Under the pieces are notes generated by a model. The model saw nothing but the letters and a program-made list of their open reading frames with translations, ran no database searches and was not told where the DNA came from. A stretch of 64,000 nt of DNA, from assembly GCF_003255815.1 (NCBI RefSeq), contig NC_037681.1:63131690-63195689 (forward strand), written 5' to 3'. Numbering within the stretch: position 1 is the first letter of the stretch; each line of letters starts with the position of its first letter. The translations under genes and the position numbers were made by a program. This stretch comes from Theropithecus gelada. Taxonomy: Eukaryota; Chordata; Mammalia; Primates; Cercopithecidae. Of this stretch, positions 23,126 through 35,154 are shown piece by piece.

Positions 23126-23647
23126 GAAGATGACAATGATGCATTTGTCTTTTTCACCCACAGTCTTTGTTGAACCTCATTTACTTCTGATTTTATAGCT
23201 TTATTGATTGTCTGATAGGTATTTTATCATGCCGTATTTATTATTTTAGTAGATTATCAAGTTTGAATATGGTCATTAGGCTATGATTAACCAACCATAC
23301 CATTTCATATAATTATTACAAGAAGTCACTGTAAAAGTGGTGAACGAAGGCTGTTAACATAATCTTTCATATAACCTTCCCCTTAAAACAAGCTATAATT
23401 TTTTTCAATAAAAATTTTACCATCAAGAATAACTTAGAAAAAACGGTTTATTTTTTGGATGAGGGAAAGTTGACTTAACAGTATTATTATTCTTCAGATA
23501 TTAACGCTTTATAAAAATGCTAGCCATCAGTCATCAATCATGTACTTCATTCTGTTTGTTTGTGAGTCTTGTTTCATTTAGGGCCTGTGGGTACTGGGAA
23601 TTGAGGATAGTTTAGAAGCCACAGCAGAAAATACAGACTTTTTTCCT
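23126..23647. other. Intron, unassigned
   Basis: AT-rich, no family recognised. Confidence 0.35.
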
Positions 23648-23942
23648 TTTTTTTGGGGGGGGGGGAGGGAGTCTCGCTCTGTCACCCAGAATGGAGTGCA
23701 GTGGTTAGTTCTTGGCTCACTGCAACTTCTGCCTTCTGGGTTCAAGTGATTCTCCTGCCTCAGCCTCCTGAGTATCTGGGATTATAAGCACCCCTGCCCC
23801 CAGCTAATTTTTGTGTTTTTAGCAGAGATGGGGTGTTCACCATGTTTGCCAGGCTGGTCTCAAACTCCTGACCTCAAAGTGATCTGCCCACGTTAGCCTC
23901 CGAAAGTGCTGGGATTACAAGCGTGAGCCACTGCGCCCGGCC
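23648..23942 (-). mobile_element. Alu, antisense, with 12-base G-run
   Basis: A run of 12 G (23655-23666) replaces the usual GAGAC junction after the T-tail. Flanked by CAGAAAATA on both sides. Confidence 0.92.
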
Positions 23943-24544
23943 AGAAAATATAAATCTTTTGATTAGCATTTTAGGTATCAACTTATGTTAGAAGTCTAGA
24001 CTTCAAAATGGACATAAAATTGATGGGGATCCATATAACTTTTAAAAACTCATGAAAAACTTATGATGGGTACTGTTCATGTTTCCAAGGCTATAAAATT
24101 AGAATTAGTACTAATGGACTAGCACTGCATTAAAAAATAGGAAACATGAAATTTTTCTTCCTGCTAAATACATCATTAAGGCAATAATATTCTACATTAC
24201 ACACATGTCTTTTTGTTGATGATCTATTACAGATGAGTGTGGAGACGCTGCAGACTATCCTAGGAGAATTGTTTGTGTGTGTTATGGTCTATTAATCCAT
24301 CTTTTCCTTTTAAATTTAAGCTTTAATGAGTTTTTTTTTCTTTTTTGGGGTAAATACAGCCTTTTACTTTACTTTTTCTCCTACAAATTTCACATGAATA
24401 TAGGAAACATCAGGAAAGCACTGTAGATTTGAACTTGGGAGAAATAGAGAATTGTTTTAGCAACTTTGTCTAGGATAATTGGTGGAAAGATTTGTATTTA
24501 CAAGCATGAGTTAGTGGAAGTCTTGTGGTTATAATTTCTTAAAA
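23943..24544. other. Intron, unassigned
   Basis: AT-rich single-copy-like sequence. Confidence 0.35.
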
Positions 24545-24870
24545 CTGGCTGGGCATGGTGGGGCATGGCTGGACATGGTGGCTCATGCCTGTAATCCAGG
24601 CGTGAGATCAAGGCAAGTAGATCAGCTGAGGTCAGGAGTTCGAGACCAGCCTGACCAACATGGTGAAACCAACATGGTGAAACCCCATCTCTGGTAAACA
24701 CAAAGAATTAGCTGGGCGTGGTGGCATATGCCTGTAATCCCAGCGACTTGGGAGGCTGAGGCAGGAGAATTCCTTGAACCCAGGTAGAGGTTGCAGTGAG
24801 CTGAGATTGTGCCATTGCATGCCAGCAACAAGAGCGAAACTCCGTCTCAAAAAAACAAACAAACAAACAA
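24545..24870 (+). mobile_element. Alu, sense, with internal duplications
   Basis: Tandem duplication of the head (GGGCATGGTGG) and of AACATGGTGAAACC near 24657-24684, with a (AAAC)n tail. Confidence 0.9.
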
Positions 24871-25729
24871 AAATCTTAAAACTTGGTATTTTGTGATAAT
24901 ACAAAAATAGTGCAAAGACTTCCTGTATTCACATCATCCAGATTCCCCAGTTGTTACCATCTTTACCACATTTCCTTTATTATTATTATTATTATTGTCA
25001 AAAGACACAAATTATAGAATTTAGTTTAAGCATCTAATTGGCTTTCATGTATTCTATCTATAAAGTAGAACGAGCATTCTGATGAGCTTAGCAGAGGTGG
25101 TTGGCTTTATAGACAGAAAAGGGCTGAAGAAAAGCAGAAACAGGGAACAAGAAGCAGATTGGTTATTTCAAAGTTGATTTCCTTAAAATAGAGGGGACTT
25201 CCTTATGCCTACTCAGGTAAACTGGCCCCTTCTGATTGGTTGCTGTGAATCTTGGCACTTAGCACAAGTGACTGCCTTTTAGTCTGATCTGCTGGGGCCT
25301 AGTGCAGGAGCTCAGAACAAAATAATGGCCTCCCATAAACTCAAGAACTAATAATATATATATAGTGTTAGAGTTTGAAAGTAAAATTTCAGAATAAATG
25401 TCCCTCTACTGCTAAATATTTGGGAGAGTATTTCCTAAAAATAAAAACCAAGGATATTCTCATATATTAGTTCAGTATAATAATCAGACTTAGGAAATTA
25501 ACCTTGTTACAATACTATTGTCTAGTCTAGAGACTTTATTCGGATTTGTTAGTTGTCCCAGTAATGTTCTTTATGGCAAAAGAAAAAAAAATTCTGGCCC
25601 AAGATCTCCTTGTGAATCACTTATGACATTTAGTTGTTGTATCTTCGTAGTCTCCTTCATTCCTGAACGACTCTTTAGTCTTTCTTTGTGTTTTACGACC
25701 ATGGTATTTTGAAAAACGCAGGCCGCTTA
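24871..25729. other. Intron, unassigned, possible LTR-like part
   Basis: A (TTA)n patch at 24978-24996 is followed by 25000-25350, whose purine-rich text looks like an old LTR. I cannot name a family. Confidence 0.3.
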
Positions 25730-26400
25730 TTTTGTAGAATGTCCTTCATTGTGGGTTATGGTTATAATTTGATTTATAATTAGAATAAATTTTTGTTCTA
25801 CTTAAGTCCATTTTGGTCAGTTATGTCCATCTAGGAGATTATATATTTCCCCCTAAATTTTCAAATTTGTTAACATAATTTTTATAATATTTTAAAAGTT
25901 TGCTATATTTGTAGTTACAAATAGACTTTCATTCTTGTTATCGTTTATACGTATCACATCCCCTTTTTTTTCTTGATTGTTTTGCCTGATGTTTCTTTAT
26001 TAGTTATCTAAAAGAATGGGAACTTAATTTTGTTAATTTAAAAACATGGTACATATTCTATTTATTTTTACTCTTATTTTCTTCTGCTTTTCTTTAGGTT
26101 TACTCTGATATTCTTTTGCTAGCCCTTTAAAGACCTTTTTAAAATTCATTACTTTTCATGATAAACATATAAGATTGTAAATGTCCCTCTAGTTATCACC
26201 TTGGCTGTAGCATATATCTTTTAGTATGTAGTATTTTTATTATCATTTGGTTCTAAATATTTGCTAATTTGCCTTGTAATTTTTAATTTAACTTGTGAGT
26301 TAATTTAGAAGGAAGTGTGGCTCATCCACCTATTTTAATTGCCTTTGAGAATATGGTCAGAGAACATGTGTGCTACCAATTTTTTCCATGTCTTGAGATT
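25730..26400 (-). mobile_element. Probable old L1 (L1M), antisense
   Basis: Antisense L1-like text: AATGTCCCTCTAGTTATCAC, TTGGCTGTAGCATATATCTT, AACTTGTGAGTTAATTTAGA, AATATGGTCAGAGAACATG. Highly diverged. Confidence 0.5.
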
Positions 26401-26816
26401 TCCATTAGGGCCTGGAATAGGATCCTCCCCAGTATTTTGTCCCTGGGCCTTACTGACTCTGGCAACATCAAGTTCTGATTCTTGTCACATCAGACTAGTG
26501 AAAAAGGAAACTTGCTGTTTGGCTGTATTTCACCATATAGCAGTCTAGATAGTATCCTCATGATAAAGGCCAAGGTCAGTGTGGAAGCTCAACTATTACA
26601 CTTTTCAGAGGGATCGTCACCTCTCCTTGCCTGTATTGGTTCTCCAGTGTCTTCACATATTTGTTTTCATATATTTGTCTGGTTTGTGCCAAGAATCACA
26701 GCCAGGTGGCAATAACTTTTTATTACGCTCATAGTAAGTTTGGAAATGACATCTAGGGACATGGGGTCACTGTGACCTATTGTCGCCTGTAGCTTTCTTG
26801 TGATAATAATAAAAAA
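26401..26816. other. Intron, unassigned
   Basis: No family recognised. Confidence 0.3.
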
Positions 26817-26962
26817 GAGCCAGGTATGTTGGTGTACACCTGTAATCACAGGTACATGGGAGGCTGAGGTGGGACGATCACTTAAAAGCTTGAGGCCAGG
26901 AGTTTGAGACCAGCCTGAGTCAACATAGTAAGTCCTCCTCTCTATTTAAAAAAAAAAAAAGT
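26817..26962 (+). mobile_element. Alu monomer, sense
   Basis: GAGCCAGGTATGTTGGTGTA to a 13-base A-run; FLAM-like single arm. Confidence 0.82.
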
Positions 26963-26963
26963 A

Positions 26964-27245
26964 GGCCAGGTGCGGTGGCTCACGCCTGTAATCCTAGCAC
27001 TTTGGGAGGCCGAGGCAGGTGGATCACTTGAGGCTATGAGTTCGAAACCAGCCTGGCTAACATGGTGAAACCCTGTCTCTACTAAAAATACAAAAAATTA
27101 GCTGGGTATGGTGGTGGGTGCCTGTAATCCCAGCTACTTAGGAGGCTGAGGCATGAGAATGTCTTGAGCCTGGGAGGTGGAGATTGCAGTGAGCTGAGAT
27201 TGCGCCACTGAACTCTAGCTGGGCCACAGAGCAAGACTCCATCTC

Positions 27246-27280
<35 letters not shown>
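26964..27280 (+). mobile_element. Alu, sense
   Basis: GGCCAGGTGCGGTGGCTCAC to an A-tail of about 34 bases. Confidence 0.94.
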
Positions 27281-27282
<2 letters not shown>

Positions 27283-27447
27283 TGATCAAAAGGTACACAC
27301 AAGAACATGACTCAGGGTGTCTGTTAGGTTGATTTGAGTGAATGCCAGCTAAGTCTTAGCAAGTTTGTTGGATGAAGATTTTGTTACATCTATGCATTAA
27401 AGCAAAAATTGAAAGTGGATGGCACACTTTTTTACATATAAAAAACT

Positions 27448-27752
27448 TTTTTTTTTTTTTTTTTTTTTGAGACGGAGTTTGGCCCTGTCACCCAGGCTGG
27501 AGTGCAGTGGTGCAATCTCAGCTCACTGCAACCTCTGCCTCCCGGGTTCAAGCGATTCTCCTGCCTCAGCCTCCCAAGTAGCTGGGATTACAGGCACACA
27601 CCATCATGCCCAACTAATTTTTGTATTTTTAGCAGAAATGGTGTTTTGCCATGTTGGCCAGGCTGGGCTTGAACTCCTGCCTCAAGTGATCCACCCCCCG
27701 CTTGACCTCCCAAAGTGCTGGGATTACAAGTGTGGGCCCCTGCACCAGACCT
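27448..27752 (-). mobile_element. Alu, antisense
   Basis: A 22-base T-tail, both arms, flanked by CATATAAAAAACTT and CATATGAAAAACTT. Confidence 0.94.
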
Positions 27753-27944
27753 GCATATGAAAAACTTAGTCCATATCAGTTTGAGGTTTACTCATGAGAG
27801 TTTATTATAATCTTCCTCTGCTTGGAAAAAAACCATGTGGTCGTTAATTTTTAAATAGATGTGATATTCTGAATGTTGTAATTCCTGTAGGAGGTATATA
27901 TGTGAAGTTTTTGTGAAATTGTAACTGAACAAATCAATACAAAT
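27753..27944. other. Intron, unassigned
   Basis: No family recognised. Confidence 0.3.
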
Positions 27945-28105
27945 GGCCCTTGACTTAGGATGTTCAACTTAACAATTTTAGTTTTGTTTTGTTTTGTTTT
28001 TTACAATGGGTTTTTCAGGGTATTAAATGCATTTTTGACTTATGATATTTTCAACCTATGATGAGTTTGTTGGGACATAGCCGTAAGTTGCAGAGCATTT
28101 GTAGT
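27945..28105. mobile_element. Small Tigger-type DNA transposon remnant
   Basis: The ends are complementary in imperfect form (AAATGGCCCTTGACTTAGGA and TAAGTTGCAGAGCATTTG), with ATTTTTGACTTATGATATTT and CAACCTATGATGAGTTTGTT inside, as in MER44-like TcMar-Tigger elements. Confidence 0.45.
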
Positions 28106-28125
28106 TAGTATTGAATATAGTATAT

Positions 28126-28910
28126 GTGTATCAGTTAGCTGTTGTCATAATACTGCATTTTACAGTATTAAAGTTGGTTCTTTAACATTTACAGTTGGGT
28201 TCTCTGGAAGCAGATTCTGATAGCAGTTTTTATGCGGGAAATTTATTAGGGATTACCGTTGGGATCAACACTTGTGGAATAAGAGGGAAGGAGGCAGGAT
28301 TGGCTAGTGGGAGGAGGTGGATACAGTCCACCTCAGCCTCAGCTGACTCCAGCTAATTTGTGGCATCCCAAATCAGGGTGAAAAGCTGGGCCTTTACAGC
28401 CCTGCATTATTGGATGCAGGTTGCTCCTGGGTGGACTTTCACGATGAATTGTTCTTGAATTGAAATAATTCCAAAAAAGATCAGCAGCTGAGGACTGTCT
28501 TGTTCACAACACTTCTGGCAACTGGGTGAATTAAGTTCTTTATTCTCAAAGAGGAAAACATATCTATTACACTGCCCAAATTTTGGTGGCTTATAACAAC
28601 AAGCATTAATTTCTGATACACTCATCTGCAGATTGTCTGGGATTCTGCTGAGCTAGACTGGGCTCTGATGTAGGTGCCAAGCTATAGGTTGGGTCCAGAT
28701 CTGCTCCACGTATTTCTCATCCTCCATGGACAAAACTCAGTAGCACAAGGGGGCAAGGCCAAATGTGCAAACACTTGTCAAGGCTCGGTTATGTTACATA
28801 TCCTAACATCCTGTTTGCCAAGCAAGTCACATGGCCAAGCCCAACCTCAGTGGAGGTGTGGGGTAGGGAGTGAATATTTGCTGAACAATAGTCCAATCTA
28901 CCCATAGTGT
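28126..28910. repeat. Old interspersed repeat interrupted by ~400 bases
   Basis: TGTATCAGTTAGCTGTTGTC at 28126 and TTTTGGTGGCTTATAACAAC at 28581 belong together in a common old repeat type but lie 455 bases apart. The intervening block (28165-28560) is a separate unassigned sequence. I cannot decide between a DNA transposon and an LTR class. Confidence 0.4.
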
Positions 28911-29202
28911 GGTTCTGCTTAACAAAAGATGAGAATTCCACTGCCAAGATTTCCTTGTCAGTCTTTCTCCTAAAATACTGCTTTTTGTCATCTCCATCTG
29001 TTATGAATGAGATGAAATGTGACAACACCTTCACTGCTTTTTGGCAGAGAGAACAGCTTGTGCTGGGTTTCTTATGATTTTTACAATTTAGATTTGAATG
29101 GATCGTGCAATGTGTATTGGTATCTCTATTGAAAACATGGTATCTTTGCAAAGTATTTAATCTGGAGGGAAGACTTTTAGTTTAGTTTTCTTCTTCTTGT
29201 TT
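28911..29202. other. Intron, unassigned
   Basis: No family recognised. Confidence 0.3.
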
Positions 29203-29500
29203 TTTGTTTGTTTGTTTGTTTGTTTGAGACGGAGTCTCACTCTGTCACCAGGCTGGAGTGCAGTGGCCCGATCTCAGCTCATTGCAACCTCTACTTCCTG
29301 GTTTCAGGCAATTCTCCTGCCTCAGCCTCCCGAGTAGCTGGGACTACAGGCACGCGCCTTCACACCCAGCTAATTTTTGTATTTTTAGTAGACACGGGGT
29401 TTCACCATGTTGGCCAGGACGGTCTTGATCTCTTCATGATCTGCCTGCCTTGGCCTCCCAAAGTGCTGGGATTAGAGGCATGAGCTACCGTGCCTCGCCT
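29203..29500 (-). mobile_element. Alu, antisense
   Basis: (TTTG)n tail, both arms, flanked by TAGTTTTCTT. Confidence 0.93.
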
Positions 29501-29711
29501 AGTTTTCTTTTTCTTTTTTTTTTAAATATAGGCACTCAACTCTGTGCTCAGCTAATTAAAATTTTTTAATTAATTAAATTTTAAAATTAAAAAATTAATG
29601 CTGAGACTGGTCTTGAACTCCTGCCTTGGCTTCCCAAGGCCTCTCAAAAGCTCTGGGATTACATGCCTGAGCTAATGTACCTGGCCAACTATTTCTTTTC
29701 TTTTCTTTTGT
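29501..29711 (-). mobile_element. Decayed Alu arm with AT-rich palindromic core
   Basis: 29595-29686 keeps GACTGGTCTTGAACTCCTG and CTCTGGGATTACATGCCTGA. The 29556-29600 part is an AT-only stretch with inverted repeats (AATTAAAATTTTTTAATTAA and its near complement). Confidence 0.65.
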
Positions 29712-30001
29712 GTTTTTTTGGAGACAAAGTCTCACTCTGTCACCCAGACTGGAGTACAATGGCACGGTCTCTGCTCGCTGCAATCTCCGCCTCCCGAGTT
29801 CAAGCGATTCTCCTGCCTCAGCCTACTGAGCAGCTGGGACTGCAGGTGCGTGCCACCACACCCGGCTAATTTTTGTATGTTTAGTAGAGATGGACTTTCA
29901 CTCTGTTGGCCAGGCTGATCTCAAACTCCTGACCTCGTGATCCGCCTGCCTTGGCCTCCTAAAGTGCAAGGATTAACAGGTGTGAGCCACCACACCCAGC
30001 C
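29712..30001 (-). mobile_element. Alu, antisense
   Basis: GGAGACAAAGTCTCACTCTG to GAGCCACCACACCCAGCC. Confidence 0.93.
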
Positions 30002-30260
30002 TCAAAATTCTTTTTCTTATTTTAAGTTGAGGTGTACATATGGTAACATATATAGAGTGCCCTACAGTTTGTTACACAACGTAAACATTTTTACGTGTGT
30101 ATATATTCGTATAACCATCACTAGATGGTAAAGAACATTACCAGTGTCTCAACAGCTTCCCTTCTGCTCTTCTCCAGTTAGGAAATAATTATTCCACCTT
30201 CTCTCACAATCAATTAGTTGTTCATTTTTTCAAACTTCTCTGGCATTTCAAATTTGTATT
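30002..30260 (-). mobile_element. Old L1 (L1M) 3' part, antisense
   Basis: Antisense L1 text: TTAAGTTGAGGTGTACATAT, CGTATAACCATCACTAGATG, AAAGAACATTACCAGTG. Confidence 0.55.
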
Positions 30261-31055
30261 ACCTTACTGATAATATAACCACAAGTCTTTGGTCCTGTGT
30301 TATGTGACTGTGTCTTTTCTTAGCTTGTTTTCTTTATTTACCTTACATCTTTTCTACTGGATTTTGTCTCTTCTGTTACAGAAACTGTATTCATGTAAAG
30401 CTCTTAAGGGTAAGATTAGGCTACATAAAGTCCATTCAAAAGAAACTTCTGTGTGTATCAGAAAGATGGGGTTTGTATGGACTTCTGGCACATAATATGA
30501 TCCTCTGGTTTCCTTTATGAAGTTGATCAGTTTCAAAGGAATTATTTCCTAGTAACTCCAGAGTGTACACACCTGATGAGTGTTTACTTTCTACACATTC
30601 TGACCTTTACTGTACACTCCTTTGGTCTGTGGTATAAATGTGCGCTTTGGAGGTTTCATAGCTCCTGGTCAGCAGTAATTCTAATGTATTCTTTCTCATT
30701 TGATTTGAGACAGTACAGGAGCTCCTCCTCTGAAAGCAAATGATTCCTTCAGTGTTCAGGAACACAAACTGAACACTAAAGAGTAGAATCTTTGAAACAA
30801 CGAATATAATCACTTTTTGTCGTAATCACTTGGTGAAGGCTAATATACTACTTCGGTTCTTTGAAGCCTTATTAGGTAACAGCCCATCATCATTTAAAAA
30901 AGTACTCATAAGAAAAGCAATTTCATTCATTTAACATGAACACAAAACTGAAAATCCATTCACGATTTGAGTGGTTGGTGTAGTATCAGCTGAGAAAAAT
31001 GCACTTAATTCTGTGACTGGTTTCAGGGCCCCTGTTAATTATAAAAATTTCTTTT
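30261..31055. other. Intron, unassigned
   Basis: No family or gene recognised; open frames are under 70 codons. Confidence 0.35.
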
Positions 31056-31347
31056 GGCTGGGTGCAGTGGCTCATGCTTGTAATCCCAGCATTTTGGGAG
31101 GCCAAGGCGGGCGGATCGCTTGAGCCCAAGAGTTAGAGACCAGCCCCGGCAACAGGGCAAAACTCTGTCTCTACTGAAAATACAAAAATTAGCTGGGCAT
31201 TGTGGCATGTACCTGTAGTCCCAGCTATTTGGGAGGCTGAGGTGGGAGGATCCCCTGAGCCCAGGAGGCAGATGTTACAGTGAGCTGAGATCATGCCACT
31301 GCACTCCAACCTGAGCAACAGAGTGAGGCCCTGTCTCAAAAGAAAAA
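31056..31347 (+). mobile_element. Alu, sense
   Basis: GGCTGGGTGCAGTGGCTCAT to CTGTCTCAAAAGAAAAAG. Confidence 0.93.
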
Positions 31348-31412
31348 GATGCATTATTTTCATTTTGAGGAATGTTAGCATTTTTTAATATCTTTTAATC
31401 TTTCGGTTTTGT

Positions 31413-31714
31413 CTTTTTTTTTTTTTTTTTTTTGAAACGGAGTCTTGCTCTGTCACCCAGGCTGGAGTGCAGTGGCGCGATCTCGGCTCACTGCAAACTC
31501 CACCTCCCGAGTTCATGCCATTCTCCTGCCTCAGCCTCCAGAGTAGCTGGGACTACAGGTGCCCACCACCACGCCTGTCTAATTTTTTGTATTTTTAGTA
31601 GAGACAGGGTTTCACCATGTTAGCCAGGATGGTCTCGATCTCCTGACCTCGTGATCTGCCTGCCTCGGCCTTCCAAAGTGCTGGGATTACAGGCGTGAGC
31701 TACTGTGCCTGGCT
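31413..31714 (-). mobile_element. AluY-like, antisense
   Basis: A 21-base T-tail, both arms, directly followed by another antisense Alu. Confidence 0.94.
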
Positions 31715-32010
31715 ATTTTATTTTTTTTTGAGATGGAGTCTTGCTCTGTCGCCCAGACTGGAGTGCAGTGACGCAATCTCGACCCATTGCAACCTCCACC
31801 TCCCAGGTTCAAGTGATTCTCCTGCCTCAGCCTCCTGAGTAGCTGGGATTACAGGCACGTGCCACCATGCCTGGCTAATTTTTTGTATTTTAGTAGAGAC
31901 GGGGCTTCACCATGTTGTCCAGGGTGGTCTCAAACTCCTGAGCTCAGGCAATCCACCTACCTTGGCCTGCCAAAGTGCTGAGATTACAGATGTGAGCCAC
32001 CGTACTTGGT
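31715..32010 (-). mobile_element. Alu, antisense
   Basis: TTTTTTTTTGAGATGGAGTC to GAGCCACCGTACTTGG. It appears to have landed in or next to the 5' side of the LTR that follows. Confidence 0.93.
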
Positions 32011-32230
32011 CCTGATGGTTTTAAAAATGGGAGTTTCCCTGCACAACCTCTTGCTTTTTGCCTGCTGCCATCCACATAAGATGTGACTTGGTCCTCCTTG
32101 CCTTCCACCACGATTGTGAGGCCTCCCCAGCCGTGTGGAACTGTAAGTCCATTAAACCTCTTTATTTTGTAAATTGCCCAGTCTCAGGTATGTCTTGATC
32201 AGCATTGTGGAAACAGACTAATACAGTGTG
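32011..32230 (+). mobile_element. MaLR (MST/THE1/MLT1-type) LTR, 3' part
   Basis: Hallmark sequence TTCCCTGCACAACCTCTTGC, ATTGTGAGGCCTCCCCAGCC, TGGAACTGTAAGTCCATTAA, AACCTCTTTATTTTGTAAAT and GGAAACAGACTAATACA at the end. Old non-coding retroviral-like LTR; no internal region is present. Confidence 0.87.
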
Positions 32231-32682
32231 CTCCCTCTCTGTCTCTCTTTCACACACACAAACATCTTATTGTACTATATTCATCTATTTTCAGACTGCA
32301 CTTGACTATGGGTAACTGAAACCTTGGAAAGTAAAATCATGAATAATGGGGTCTACTACATTATTTTCAGAGTTGATGTAAAAATGTGTAAAAGTACATA
32401 CTACAGCTAAACTGCACAGTCTGTCTAGTGAGGTTAGCTACAAAATTTAGCTGATTCTGAAATTTGCAGAGCAAAAGCTGAAGAACCAAGTTCAATTCTT
32501 TTTTTTTTCCCCAACCTCTGCTGCAGAAGAGTGAGAGGAAGTTCACTTGAAAGTTGGAAGTCAATTGTTCCATGGTTGTGACACTTGCAACAAAAGACTA
32601 CGTGTGGCCAGTGGCCTTTGCTGTGATTATAACTAGGAAATTGATCATGAAATCCCTAGTTTTATTTTGTGGAATCCAATGA
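32231..32682. other. Intron, unassigned
   Basis: A CTCT/CACA-rich patch at 32235-32265. CTTGACTATGGGTAACTGAA near 32301 hints at a small DNA element. Otherwise nothing seen. Confidence 0.3.
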
Positions 32683-32966
32683 TTTTTTTTTTTCTTTTTG
32701 ACGGAGTCTCACTCTGTCACCCAGACTGGAGTGCGTGATCTTAGCTCACTGCTACTTCTGCCTCCTGGGTTCAAGCGATTCCCCTGCCTCAGGGGCAGCC
32801 TTAGTAGCCGGGATGACAGGTGACTGCCACCACACCCAGCTAATTTTTGTAGAGACGGAGTTTCACCATATTGGCCAGGCTGGTCTCAAACTCCTGACCT
32901 CAGGTGATCTGCCTGCATTGACCTCCCAAAGTGCTGGGATTACAGGTGTGAGCCACTGCATCCAGC
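32683..32966 (-). mobile_element. Alu, antisense, with internal deletions
   Basis: Lacks part of the middle (GGAGTGCGTGATCTTAGC) and has an odd GGGGCAGCC insertion near 32791. Flanked by CCAATGATT on both sides. Confidence 0.92.
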
Positions 32967-33289
32967 ACCAATGATTGATTTTAAGTGAGATGTCAACCCT
33001 TGTTAAAGCATTTATTTACTGTACCTAAACATGTTTACATGTTCTAAATACTGCTGTTACTCTGTGAACAAATTCATAATCTATACACTTATTACTATCT
33101 TGGTTAATAACATCACTGTGTGTGTGTGTATATGTACATATATATACATATTAGTGCATACTTTTGCTAATAATGTTTTCACTTTAATAGATATTTGTTG
33201 ATATTTGAGCTCTCCTACAGTCTCCTACCAGATAATGAGGGATCACTTAAAAGGTATTTTTTAAAAAATACAAATAAGAAAAGATCTTT
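32967..33289. repeat. Intron with a small TG/TA microsatellite
   Basis: 33117-33155 is (TG)n followed by alternating TA/CA. The remainder is unassigned. Confidence 0.5.
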
Positions 33290-33420
33290 CACATACATTC
33301 TCATTTGACCCTCACAGGCCTCTGAGGTAGGCAGCACAGATATGTTTCTCATTTAACAAACAAGGAAAGTGAGTCTCAGCAGTTAACTGATGTGGTGTCC
33401 CAGGTTCTACAGTTAGCAAA
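33290..33420 (-). mobile_element. MIR fragment, antisense
   Basis: ATTTGACCCTCACAGGCCTC, TCTGAGGTAGGCAGCACAGA, CAAGGAAAGTGAGTCTCAGC: antisense MIR core. Confidence 0.65.
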
Positions 33421-34429
33421 TACTTTGTATTAGTATCAGTCTTTGACCTAAAAATTCAGCACCCAACTTCCCCTTGTACTTGCCCTACCTACTTCACAGG
33501 AATAATGAAGGTAAAATGAATTCAAGGCTAGAAAAATACTTTGAGAGAAACATCACTGCGATTATACTTAGAAAGTATAATTTTCCATGATATTATGGCT
33601 CACTCCCCTTCTCATCCCAACTTGTGCGTGAACCCCAGATTTTATGTTGCCTTTGTTCTGTGCTCAACTAAGCAACTAAGTAAGGCAGGGAACAGTGTGA
33701 TTCTGTTTAAAGTTATATAAGTTACAATTGGTGTAACTGCTATCATTAAGCGAATTGAAAACAGCACAGAAAGGCCAATGTGCAACTAGGCTTCACTAAA
33801 GCACAGAGCGAAGCAAGGAAAGATGATCGGATAGGGCATGATAGCCTAGAAGGAAAACGTGGTGTCAGATTTCTGACTGGCACACACAGTTACCTAAGGC
33901 ACAATGGTGGCAAAGCAGAGTTATTTGTTCCACATTATATAAACACGAACAGAAAATTAGTGGGAACCCATGCAGAAGCATCTTGTGACACACAGATCTC
34001 TCCAGCTGCCTACAGAAAATATAAACAACAGTGCCCTCTTCATTTAAAAGAATGGCTGTACCTGTGCTCATTTTTTAAGCTACACCAAGGATTACCTCCA
34101 TGCTAAACTTCATTGGCAAAAATACAAACAGCACCATAATTCCTCATCAGACTAATAAACAGAATATCTTTTAGGGTGATGAATTAGATGGATGTGTTTA
34201 GTATTTTTTTCATTTTAGTTTTTTTTCTCACTTTGGATTCTTCTTTAAGATTCAAAACAATTTATATTGAGTATTTATAGATGATTCTAAGTGTGTTTAT
34301 AATAGTAAAGTGTGATAGGTGAATGTAACATATTAAAAGAATTCTGTAGCATCTATCTAGAAAAGATTATATAGTATACAAACTATTCAAGTTATACAAA
34401 ACCATTTTTTAGTGTCTTTTCAACTGAGA
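33421..34429. other. Intron, unassigned
   Basis: Contains a 109-codon open frame (33780-34106) without recognisable similarity or exon context. No family seen. Confidence 0.35.
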
Positions 34430-34810
34430 AGAATTCTATCCTGCACACTTCACCTGAGGTGGTTCATATTTATCTTTCATTTCTGTCAATTCTAGGGAAA
34501 GCACTTCTATTTCTGGATTTTCTGGGGTAGCAACTCCTAAGTGATGCTTTAAAAAACCAAAGCAGTATTAGGTTTCTCTGGTTCTTTTCTAAGGCTACCA
34601 GCACCTTCATTCAGCACCCCGGAGCCCTAAGCACCTCCAGAACTGCTTGATCTTGGAGTTAGCAGTGTTCTCATGGGCCATAGTGACAGCTGCAGTGGCA
34701 TAGCTGGCACTGAGACCTTGACTGGTAGCGGGCTTGGAGATGCACAACTTATGCCAAAAGCTAAATTTTTAAGAGTTCTATTGTTGCATAGAAGTGAAGC
34801 TATCCCCATT
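34430..34810 (-). pseudogene. Candidate decayed retrocopy, unidentified
   Basis: On the minus strand, frame-shifting translation gives protein-like pieces (ATAAVTMAHENTANSKIKQF and PENPEIEVLSLELTEMKDKY) ending in a stop near 34435, followed by AT-rich sequence. I do not recognise a parent gene. It may equally be an unidentified repeat. Confidence 0.22.
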
Positions 34811-35154
34811 TGTGAAATTTTTAATAAATAGCAAGAGATACATTGTGTAAAAGGTGCAAGACATGAAGTTCATGTGTTAGAAAGTCTGGGTGGGGTTGAG
34901 AGGTGGGGAGAAAAACAGAACTAGTTCTCATTTGGGCAAGAATTAGATCACTTTGCAGCACCTATGTGCTAATCTGCAACATAGGCAGAGCTGATTGTGC
35001 TGTTTTTCAGTTTTCCTGTTATACATACAAGTACATGTATGTACATGCTATGAATGACTCTCTTTCCAGTAGGAAAATAAAATAAAAGGTTTTTCAAAAC
35101 TTGAAGTTTTAGAACCTAGTTATTGTTCTGATTGGAGGAAAATGCCTTCTTTTT
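34811..35154. other. Intron, unassigned
   Basis: No family recognised. Confidence 0.3.

Noticed and set aside
28789..29151. 120-residue minus-strand frame
   Set aside because: It overlaps the old repeat at 28126-28910 and shows no protein-like pattern.
32011..32230. Possible retroviral gene next to the MaLR LTR
   Set aside because: Only the 3' part of an old LTR is present; the flanks are an Alu and unassigned sequence, with no internal region.
33780..34106. 108-residue open frame
   Set aside because: No similarity recognised, an open minus frame overlaps it, and no exon or retrocopy features are visible. Most likely chance.
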